From NCBI GenBank assembly GCA_017400415.1, contig JAFPTE010000267.1, positions 1-10,437 of the forward strand: a DNA stretch of 10,437 nucleotides, read 5' to 3'. The position numbers and the translations under genes were made by a program. Under the pieces are notes generated by a model. That model ran no database searches. It had not been told where the DNA came from and saw nothing but the letters and a program-made list of their open reading frames with translations. Positions 1 through 5,455 of this stretch are shown piece after piece (position 1 is the first letter of the stretch; each line of letters opens with the position of its first letter). This DNA comes from Oscillospiraceae bacterium (GTDB lineage Bacteria; Bacillota; Clostridia; Oscillospirales; Oscillospiraceae).

Positions 1-1752
1 GAGATCGTCCAGAGAGACCTTCTTGCTGCCGGCGTTGGCAGCGTCCTTCTTCTGCTGCTTGCGCTCTTCCACGAGCTCGCGCGCCATGCGCTCATCGGCA
101 ACCGCGTTGAACACGTCGCCGGCGCTCGGCACTTCGGACATGCCGGAAATCTCGACCGGGATAGAGGGGCCTGCCTCGGTGACGCGCTGGCCCTTATCAT
201 TGACCATTGTACGGGCACGGCCGACGCTGGTGCCGGCAATAATGACGTCGCCCTGATGGAGCGTACCGTTCTGCACGAGCACAGTCATGATCGGGCCGCG
301 GCCCTTGTCCAGGCGTGCCTCGATAACGGTGCCTCGGGCGGCTCTGTTGGGATTGGCCCGGAGCTCCTGGACCTCTGCCAGGACCACCAGGTTTTCAAGG
401 AGCTCGTCAATGCCCTGGCCGGTCTTAGCGGAGATGGGGCAGACGATGGTCTCACCGCCCCACTCCTCGGGGACAAGGTCGTACTCCGTGAGCTGCTGCT
501 TTATTCTGTCCGGATTTGCTCCATGAACATCCATCTTGTTGATGGCCACAACGATGGGAATGTTAGCCGCCTTTGCGTGGTTTATGGACTCGATGGTCTG
601 GGGCATGATGCCGTCGTCCGCAGCAACCACCAGAATGGCGATATCGGTGACCATGGCGCCTCTGGCACGCATGGAGGTGAAGGCCTCGTGGCCCGGGGTG
701 TCCAGGAAGGTGATGGGGGAGCCGTTCACCATGACACGGTAGGCGCCGATGTGCTGGGTAATGCCGCCGGCCTCGCCGGAGGCCACGTGGGCCTTGCGGA
801 TGTAGTCCAGCAGGCTGGTCTTGCCGTGGTCGACGTGGCCCATGACCACCACAACGGGGGCTCTGGGCACCAGGGACTCCTCGGAGTCCGTGGAGTCGTC
901 AATGAGCTTCTGCTCGGTGGTGACGATGACCTCACGCTCCACCTTGCAGCCCATTTCCATGGCCACAAGGGCAGCGGTGTCGTAATCGATGGTGTCGGAA
1001 AGGGAGGCCATGACGCCCAGCTTCATGAGCTGCTTGACAACCTCCACGCCGGTCTTCTTCATTCTGGAGGCCAGGTCGCCCACGCTGATCTCGTCCGGAA
1101 TCTGGACCCGGACCGGAGCCTTCTTGGCAATCTCGAACTGGAGCCGCTGCATGCGCTCCTTTTCCTCCTGGCGGCGCTTGTTGGACTGGGTCTGCTGCTG
1201 ATTCTGGCGGCCGCCGCCCTTCTTCTGGATCTTCTCCTTGCCGCCCCGCTTGTCTCTCTTGCCTCTGTCGCCGGCCATATCCTCATAGCGCTCGTTATAC
1301 TTATCCACATTAATGGTGGCGCCGGAGGTGTCGACAACCCGCTTGGAGGGCTGCTGCTTGGGCTGGTGAGGCTTATCCTTTTCCTTTTTGGGGGCCTCGG
1401 CAGCCTTCTGCTCCTGGGCGGGCTGAGCCTTGGCAGGGGAGGACTCCGCCTTCTTTTTGGGCTCCTCAGCCTTCTTTTCGGGCTGGGTATCCTTATCCTT
1501 GGGCGCTTCCTTGGCAGTGTCCCTGGCCTTGGCTGCGCTCAGCTCGTCGGCGGAGAAAATATCCGCAAGACTTGCGCTCTCGTGGGCCTTGGTCAGGTAG
1601 TCAAAGATGAGATCCAGCTCATTGGCCTCAAGTACCTGCATATGATTCTTGGGCGGGGTGGCGTATTTCGTAAGGATTTCGGTGACGACCTTGCTGGTGG
1701 TGCCGAAATCCTTTGCCACCTCGTGTACCCTGTATTTGACCATTGTGCCCAT
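1..1752 (-). CDS. infB: Translation initiation factor IF-2, C-terminus cut by window edge
   Basis: IF-2 is the GTPase that brings initiator fMet-tRNA to the 30S subunit and promotes 70S joining. The 584 visible codons contain an N-terminal IF2N-type helical domain (about residues 4-58), a long Lys/Glu/Ala/Pro/Gln-rich linker (about 75-200), a second IF2N-like segment (about 214-270) and the G domain. All G motifs are intact: GHVDHGKT (305-312), GGITQH (329-334), DTPGH (351-355), NKMD (405-408) and SAK (441-443). The visible part ends inside the domains after the G domain, so the rest of domain III and the fMet-tRNA-binding domain IV lie outside the window. I chose the ATG at 1752 because GGAG sits 6 nt upstream; the in-frame ATG at 1743 would be 15 nt away. 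It is the last visible gene of the rimP-nusA operon, 43 nt after ylxQ, with no terminator seen between them. Confidence 0.98.
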   Translation of the reverse strand, partial: MGTMVKYRVHEVAKDFGTTSKVVTEILTKYATPPKNHMQVLEANELDLIFDYLTKAHESASLADIFSADELSAAKARDTAKEAPKDKDTQPEKKAEEPKKKAESSPAKAQPAQEQKAAEAPKKEKDKPHQPKQQPSKRVVDTSGATINVDKYNERYEDMAGDRGKRDKRGGKEKIQKKGGGRQNQQQTQSNKRRQEEKERMQRLQFEIAKKAPVRVQIPDEISVGDLASRMKKTGVEVVKQLMKLGVMASLSDTIDYDTAALVAMEMGCKVEREVIVTTEQKLIDDSTDSEESLVPRAPVVVVMGHVDHGKTSLLDYIRKAHVASGEAGGITQHIGAYRVMVNGSPITFLDTPGHEAFTSMRARGAMVTDIAILVVAADDGIMPQTIESINHAKAANIPIVVAINKMDVHGANPDRIKQQLTEYDLVPEEWGGETIVCPISAKTGQGIDELLENLVVLAEVQELRANPNRAARGTVIEARLDKGRGPIMTVLVQNGTLHQGDVIIAGTSVGRARTMVNDKGQRVTEAGPSIPVEISGMSEVPSAGDVFNAVADERMARELVEERKQQKKDAANAGSKKVSLDDL

Positions 1753-1795
1753 AATAATCTCCTTCACAGTTTCGTTTATTCGGAAAGGGACAGCG

Positions 1796-2215
1796 TTACT
1801 TTCTGCCCCGTTTTTTGTTCTCCCGGTGGCGGGCCTCCTCGGCCTTCCTCTGCTTTGCCTTCTCTTCGGCGGCAGTCAGTGCCTCCAGGGCGGAGGCGTG
1901 GGTCCCGGGCTCCTCTGCGTCCAGCTTCTGAACGAAGGCAAGGGCCATGTTAAGGTCCGTGATGCCGATGACGCCGGTGCCGCCCCGGCCCAGCATGCCG
2001 CCCAGGTCGTCCTTGGACCAGGGAACGGGGCAGAGGGGACAGGCGGCCTTCTCACTGTGGCTTCTGGCCTTCACAAGGGAGCTGCGGCCTGCGTCACAGG
2101 CTGTAAGTATAAGCTTAAGGTGCCGGGCCCGGGCCTCCATGCCGCAGGCCTCCTCGCCGACGACGACCCGGCCGGAGCGGAAGATGAGACCCAGGAACAT
2201 CAGCGCTGCGCTCAT
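1796..2215 (-). CDS. ylxQ: L7Ae/L30e-family RNA-binding protein (YlxQ) with a basic C-terminal tail
   Basis: This 139-residue protein resembles the L7Ae/L30e/S12e/Gadd45 RNA-binding family found between ylxR and infB in Firmicutes. The family binds kink-turn-like RNA, but the exact role of YlxQ is not settled. Supporting features are the N-terminal LGLIFRSGRVVVGEEA segment (8-23), a central LKLILTACDAG strand-loop (33-43) and the family-like GVIGITDLNMALAFVQKL segment (81-98). The B. subtilis protein is about 100 residues, whereas this one continues for some 40 residues (about 100-139). That tail is rich in Ala, Glu, Lys and Arg, likely helical, and ends in KKRGRK. The ATG overlaps the ylxR stop by 4 nt (ATGA), and a GGAGG lies 7 nt upstream inside ylxR, so the two are probably translationally coupled. 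Family assignment rests on position as well as sequence. Confidence 0.85.
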   Translation of the reverse strand: MSAALMFLGLIFRSGRVVVGEEACGMEARARHLKLILTACDAGRSSLVKARSHSEKAACPLCPVPWSKDDLGGMLGRGGTGVIGITDLNMALAFVQKLDAEEPGTHASALEALTAAEEKAKQRKAEEARHRENKKRGRK

Positions 2216-2478
2216 TGGGCCGCCTCCATCTCTGCCTCCAGCTGGGAGTAGACCTCCTCCGGAATCTCGGTTTCCAGCTCCCGGGAGAGGGCTTTTGTCC
2301 TCATTGCCCGGCGAAGACAGGCGATGTCACGGCAGACGTAAACGCCCCGGCCGTTTTTCTTGCCGGTCAGGTCCATGGAAACAGTGCCCTCCGGAGAGAG
2401 GACCACACGGACCAGGTCCTTCTTCGGCTTCATCTCACGGCAGCCCTTGCACTGACGGAGAGGAATCTTCTTCTGCAT
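2212..2478 (-). CDS. ylxR: YlxR/RnpM family RNA-binding protein (DUF448)
   Basis: This 88-residue protein is a clear YlxR (DUF448) member. The family fold binds RNA, and the B. subtilis protein has been renamed RnpM as a modulator of RNase P; that role is transferred from the family, not shown here. The hallmark RxCxxCR motif is at residues 8-14 (C10, C13), followed by EMKPKKDLVRVV (15-26), and the GRGVYVC motif is at 43-49. The length is normal for the family. The ATG at 2478 has GAGGAG about 9 nt upstream; this sequence overlaps the end of nusA. The gene starts 6 nt after the nusA stop and overlaps ylxQ by 4 nt, the standard Firmicutes order. Confidence 0.96.
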   Translation of the reverse strand: MQKKIPLRQCKGCREMKPKKDLVRVVLSPEGTVSMDLTGKKNGRGVYVCRDIACLRRAMRTKALSRELETEIPEEVYSQLEAEMEAAQ

Positions 2479-2484
2479 CAGCCG

Positions 2485-3531
2485 TCACTCCTCAGGCTTG
2501 ATGTCGATTTTGTAGCCCGTAAGGCGGGCAGCCAGACGGACGTTCTGGCCCTCCTTGCCGATGGCCAGGCTCAGCTGATTTGCGGGAACCACGACACGGC
2601 AGCTCTTGCCCTCGTCCAGGAGGGTGACGGAAATGACGTCAGAGGGAGCCAGGGCGGCGGCAACGTACTCGGCCGGGTCCTCGGAATACTTGATGATGTC
2701 GATCTTCTCGCCCCGGAGCTCATTGACAACGGCTGCAACTCTGCCGCCCTTGGGGCCCACGCAGGCGCCGATGGGCTCCACGTTGGGGTCGTTGGAGCTG
2801 ACGGCCATCTTGGTGCGGCTGCCGGCCTCACGGGCAATGTTGTGGATGACCACGGTGCCGTCAAAGATCTCGGGGACCTCAAGCTCGAAAAGACGCTTGA
2901 TAAGGTTGGGGTGAGTTCTGGAGACGACTATCTGGGGACCGGTGGTCTGCTTTCTGACCTCCACCACGTAGACCTTTATCTTGTCGCCCTCAGAAAGCTC
3001 CTCCGTGGGGACCCTCTCGCCGGCAGGGAGCACGGCGTCGGTATACTCGGAGCTGGAGCTGATGGAGATGGAGATATTGCCCCGGGCCTCGTCAATGTGG
3101 GTGACGGTGCCGGTGAGGATCTCATGCTCCTTGGAGGTGAACTCCTCATATACGGAGTTGCGCTCGGACTCACGGATACCCTGGATGATGACCTGCTTTG
3201 CACTCTGGGCGGCAATGCGGCCGAACTTCCTGGTGTCCACGGGCACGTTCACCACATCGCCCACCTGGGCGCGCTTGGAGTAGCGCTTTGCCTCCTCGGG
3301 CAGCAGCTCAATGGCGGGATTCTCCACCTGGGCAACCACGAGCTTCTTGATGTACATCTCAACCTTGCCCTTGGCCTCGTCCATATCCACAATGACGTTT
3401 TCCTCAGCGCCGGGATAATCCTTGCGGAGGGCCACCAGAAGGGCCTGGCGTATCTTTTCAATCATGTAGTCCTGGGGAATGCCTCTCTCTTTTTCCAGTT
3501 GGGCAAGAGCTTGAAAGAACTCGGAATTCAT
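2485..3531 (-). CDS. nusA: Transcription termination/antitermination factor NusA
   Basis: NusA binds RNA polymerase and the emerging transcript and modulates pausing, intrinsic termination and antitermination. The 348-residue protein has the RNAP-binding N-terminal domain starting MNSEFFQALAQLEKERGI, an S1 domain (about 135-200), and two KH domains with GxxG loops at GPKG (259-262) and GKEG (325-328). It ends directly after KH2 (GYKIDIKPEE), as in Gram-positive NusA, and lacks the acidic repeats of the E. coli protein. The ATG at 3531 is preferred to an in-frame GTG at 3540, because GAGG is 8 nt from the ATG but only one base from the GTG. It is separated from rimP by 15 nt and from ylxR by 6 nt. 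NusA may act on the leader hairpin of its own operon (4044-4070). Confidence 0.97.
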   Translation of the reverse strand: MNSEFFQALAQLEKERGIPQDYMIEKIRQALLVALRKDYPGAEENVIVDMDEAKGKVEMYIKKLVVAQVENPAIELLPEEAKRYSKRAQVGDVVNVPVDTRKFGRIAAQSAKQVIIQGIRESERNSVYEEFTSKEHEILTGTVTHIDEARGNISISISSSSEYTDAVLPAGERVPTEELSEGDKIKVYVVEVRKQTTGPQIVVSRTHPNLIKRLFELEVPEIFDGTVVIHNIAREAGSRTKMAVSSNDPNVEPIGACVGPKGGRVAAVVNELRGEKIDIIKYSEDPAEYVAAALAPSDVISVTLLDEGKSCRVVVPANQLSLAIGKEGQNVRLAARLTGYKIDIKPEE

Positions 3532-3546
3532 ATTAAACACCTCATA

Positions 3547-4002
3547 TTATTCGATGCGGAGCCACACGGATGCGACCTCGGATCTAAGAAATTTTTCTGT
3601 TGTGCCGTCCTTATAGGAGACGGAGACGGAATCCTCCTCCCAGGGGAGGAGATAGCCCTGCCGCTCCTTGGAGCCGCCCTTGGCGGAGTAGAGCTTCAGG
3701 GTGACGGGTGCACCCTGAAAACGCTCATAGTCAGAGGGGCGGCGAAGCTGCCGCTCCAGACCGGCGGAGCATACCTCAAAAACGTAGCTGTCCGGGATGG
3801 GGTCCTGCTCGTCAAGGATGGGGTCCAGAGCCTGGGAGACGGCGGTGCAGTCGTTTATGGAGACGCCGCCCTCCTTGTCGATGTAGACCCGCAGGTACCA
3901 GGTGCCGGCCTCCCGGACGTATTCCACATCCCAGAGCTCACAGCCCTGGTCCCGGCAGATGGGACCAGCAAGATTTGAAACAAGGTCAGTAATTTTACTC
4001 AT
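3547..4002 (-). CDS. rimP: Ribosome maturation factor RimP
   Basis: RimP assists maturation of the 30S subunit. The 151-residue protein matches the family in length and layout: an N-terminal alpha/beta domain with CELWDVEYVREAGTWYLRVYID (21-42) and GGVSINDC (45-52), the conserved VCSAGLERQLRR segment (77-88; other lineages usually have VSSPGLDRPL), and a C-terminal SH3-like half with strands around 98-150. I chose the ATG at 4002 because GGAGG lies 6 nt upstream. An in-frame ATG at 4068 would put the start inside the leader hairpin and add a tail with no family resemblance. It is the first gene of the operon, as in B. subtilis (ylxS). Confidence 0.95.
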   Translation of the reverse strand: MSKITDLVSNLAGPICRDQGCELWDVEYVREAGTWYLRVYIDKEGGVSINDCTAVSQALDPILDEQDPIPDSYVFEVCSAGLERQLRRPSDYERFQGAPVTLKLYSAKGGSKERQGYLLPWEEDSVSVSYKDGTTEKFLRSEVASVWLRIE

Positions 4003-4043
4003 CAAAAGCCTCCGAAAAACCGGAATGTCAGGGCAAATAATGC

Positions 4044-4070
4044 AAAAAATAGAGTGGGCAGCACCCACTC
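4044..4070 (-). terminator. Terminator-like hairpin in the rimP-nusA leader (putative attenuator)
   Basis: Read on the minus strand, GAGTGGG (4070-4064) and CCCACTC (4058-4052) form a perfect 7-bp stem with a 5-nt loop, followed by TATTTTTT (4051-4044). Five of the seven pairs are G-C. The hairpin sits about 40 nt downstream of the predicted rimP promoter start and about 40 nt before the rimP start codon. Since the operon must still be expressed, this is most likely a partial or conditional terminator. No clear competing antiterminator stem was found by eye. The hairpin is seen directly; its function is inferred. Confidence 0.7.
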
Positions 4071-4098
4071 AACACCTAACCTTCCACTTAACACGGGC

Positions 4099-4128
4099 AT
4101 TATACCACATCTAATATGAATATTGCAA
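4099..4128 (-). promoter_or_regulatory. Predicted sigma-A promoter of the rimP-nusA-infB operon
   Basis: On the minus strand, TATAAT (4104-4099) is preceded by TGTGG, giving an extended -10 (TGn) element. An 18-nt spacer separates it from TTGCAA (4128-4123), a fair -35. Transcription would start near 4092 and leave a leader of about 90 nt before rimP. The -35 hexamer lies inside a perfect dyad (4122-4141). Confidence 0.75.
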
Positions 4129-4141
4129 GCCTTTTTGCAAT
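4122..4141. promoter_or_regulatory. Operator-like perfect inverted repeat ATTGCAA-N6-TTGCAAT
   Basis: Bases 4122-4128 (ATTGCAA) and 4135-4141 (TTGCAAT) are exact reverse complements separated by 6 nt. One arm covers the -35 hexamer of the rimP promoter. The 20-bp size and position fit a dimeric repressor site. The flanking DNA is very AT-rich, so a chance dyad is possible, and no regulator gene is visible nearby. It could also pair as a hairpin followed by four Ts on the plus strand, but it lies upstream of the plus-strand promoter. Confidence 0.4.
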
Positions 4142-4192
4142 TTTTCATCCCGTAATCAAGAAAAATTCTTTCTGTAAACCTGCGTTTATTTG

Positions 4193-4220
4193 TTGACTTT
4201 TTTCGCCGTTGTGGTATCAT
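4193..4220 (+). promoter_or_regulatory. Predicted sigma-A promoter of the lipoprotein-MATE unit
   Basis: TTGACT (4193-4198), a 16-nt spacer and TATCAT (4215-4220) form a good promoter. TGG directly before the -10 gives an extended -10 (TGn), as in the divergent rimP promoter. Transcription would start near 4227 and give a leader of about 47 nt before the ATG at 4274. Confidence 0.75.
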
Positions 4221-4273
4221 ATATTGTAGCAATGTTGTAGAGACTGCACAAAATAAAAGCGAGGTCTGTATCT

Positions 4274-5455
4274 ATGAAAAAATTGATTGCTATTCTGCTT
4301 GCCGCCGCACTTCTCCTTACTGCGGGCTGCAGTTTATTCTCTAATCCGGATGAGGAGCCTGACCCCTATGAGGGCCCGAATTCCCACACTGATCCCGGAA
4401 AGACAGATCCGAACCCCGGCACGGATCCCAATCCCGGAACGGACCCCAACCCCGGAACGAATCCAAATCCCGGAACGAATCCAAATCCCGGAACGGACCC
4501 CAATCCCGGCACGGATCCCAACCCCGGAACGGACCCCAATCCGGGCCCCGGTGACGTGACTCCCAAGGAGCTCCCCCGTATCGGCTACGTGGCGGACTCC
4601 ACGGCCCTGGGCGGGATTTACTTCCTGAGCCAGAACGACGGCAAGAACCTCAACTCCTTCCAGGCCGCCTCCCAGGAGGAGATGGCCGAGATGGTGGAGA
4701 GCGGGGCAGTGGATGCGGCGTTTATTGTGACAAACCTGGCCTCCGCCCTGTATAATACTACAGACAAGGCCGTTAAGGCCGCCGCCGTCACCTCTCTGGG
4801 CGGCGCCATGCTGGTGGAGAACGGCGTGGCCGTGGCCCGCATCTCCGACCTTAAGGGCAAGGTTATTTACGGCGTGGGCAAATACACCGCCGGCGACTAT
4901 ATCCTCCGTGCTCTTCTCAAGAAGAACGGGATCGACCCGGATAACGACGTGACCATGAAGTACGTGACCCGCACCGAGCTGGGCACCAGGATGGCGGAGG
5001 TGGGCTCCGTTGCCTGCGTGACCGTTCCCGCGGCGGAGGACCTTATGATAAGCGTCAGCGGCGTTAGAGTCTGCGTGGACCTGGCAGCCCAGTGGGTAAA
5101 GGATTTCGGAACGGATATGCTGCCCTACGGCGTGCTGGTTTACAGAACTGACGGCCGCCTTACCGAGTCCGACGTGGACGACATGATTCGCAGCGTGGCC
5201 GCCTCCGTCCAATACATTGCCGATGCGGAGAACAAGTCCGCCGTCCTAACCCTCCTCAAGCGCTACGGCTTCGGGGAGACCGATTCCGCCGCCAGCGCCG
5301 TGCTGGAGGACTCAAAGCCTGCGCTGCTCAGCGGTGCGGACGCACTGAAGGCGGTGCTGCCCGGCTTCCTCAGCCAGATTCAGGCCGTCAAGGCCGTGGC
5401 CATAGGCCGTGAGCTGCCGGATGACGGCTTCTACAGGATCAAGAACGCCGGATAA
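4274..5455 (+). CDS. ABC-type substrate-binding lipoprotein (SsuA/TauA/NMT1-like) with a Pro-rich repeat spacer
   Basis: A 393-residue predicted lipoprotein. The signal peptide has a KK start, a hydrophobic core (4-15) and the lipobox LTAGC, with lipidated C19. An acidic, Pro-rich stretch and eight PNPGTD-type hexapeptides (45-92) act as a spacer from the membrane. From about residue 100 the sequence resembles periplasmic-binding-fold proteins of the SsuA/TauA/NMT1-like group: GAVDAAFIVTNLASALYN (144-161), ISDLKGKVIYGVGKYTAGDYILRALLKKNGIDPDNDV (190-226) and VCVDLAAQWVKDFG (266-279). Ligand is unknown. It would normally deliver a small organic solute to an ABC importer, but no permease or ATPase gene is adjacent; a MATE gene overlaps its stop by 1 nt (TAATG). 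GAGG lies 9 nt before the ATG. The PEPFVT-like segment common in relatives reads VPAAEDLM (251-258), so ligand or role may differ. Confidence 0.82.
   Translation: MKKLIAILLAAALLLTAGCSLFSNPDEEPDPYEGPNSHTDPGKTDPNPGTDPNPGTDPNPGTNPNPGTNPNPGTDPNPGTDPNPGTDPNPGPGDVTPKELPRIGYVADSTALGGIYFLSQNDGKNLNSFQAASQEEMAEMVESGAVDAAFIVTNLASALYNTTDKAVKAAAVTSLGGAMLVENGVAVARISDLKGKVIYGVGKYTAGDYILRALLKKNGIDPDNDVTMKYVTRTELGTRMAEVGSVACVTVPAAEDLMISVSGVRVCVDLAAQWVKDFGTDMLPYGVLVYRTDGRLTESDVDDMIRSVAASVQYIADAENKSAVLTLLKRYGFGETDSAASAVLEDSKPALLSGADALKAVLPGFLSQIQAVKAVAIGRELPDDGFYRIKNAG
4406..4549 (+). repeat. Eight in-frame 18-nt tandem repeats encoding (D/N)PNPGT
   Basis: Eight consecutive 18-nt units encode DPNPGT or NPNPGT, the last ending in GP. 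They occupy residues 45-92 of the lipoprotein. Units 4 and 5 (4460-4495) are identical in DNA as well as protein, which points to a recent tandem duplication. The other units differ mainly at synonymous third positions. Because the unit is a multiple of three, copy-number change would only alter spacer length. Confidence 0.95.

Noticed and set aside
256..1953. A 565-codon open frame on the plus strand opposite infB.
   Set aside because: Its codons are exact reverse complements of infB codons, so a stop would need TTA, CTA or TCA codons in infB, which are rare in this GC-rich coding. The translation is low-complexity Gly/Leu/His-rich and resembles no protein family.
3532..3540. Upstream in-frame GTG start for nusA (adds three residues).
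   Set aside because: The ribosome binding site GAGG would be only one base from the GTG but is 8 nt from the ATG at 3531, and family members begin MNSEFF-like.
2215..3978. A 587-codon open frame on the plus strand opposite ylxR, nusA and rimP.
   Set aside because: ylxR, nusA and rimP happen to share one reading phase and this frame is its exact antisense. Conserved NusA, YlxR and RimP motifs on the minus strand explain the region.
4003..4068. Upstream in-frame ATG start for rimP at 4068.
   Set aside because: It lies within the leader hairpin, lacks a ribosome binding site, and adds residues unlike RimP; the ATG at 4002 has GGAGG at ideal spacing.
4224..4240. Direct repeat TTGTAG (4224-4229 and 4235-4240), one helical turn apart, at the lipoprotein transcription start.
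   Set aside because: Six-base repeats in AT-rich DNA are expected by chance, and no regulator or wider symmetry supports an operator.
4406..4549. Short regular repeats that could suggest a CRISPR array.
   Set aside because: The 18-nt units are contiguous with no spacers, stay in frame and encode a Pro-rich linker in a clear lipoprotein gene.
4334..5212. A 292-codon open frame on the minus strand opposite the lipoprotein gene.
   Set aside because: It is the in-phase antisense shadow of the lipoprotein gene, with a His/Gly/Val-rich translation and Ile/Arg/Gly repeats produced by the tandem repeat read backwards.
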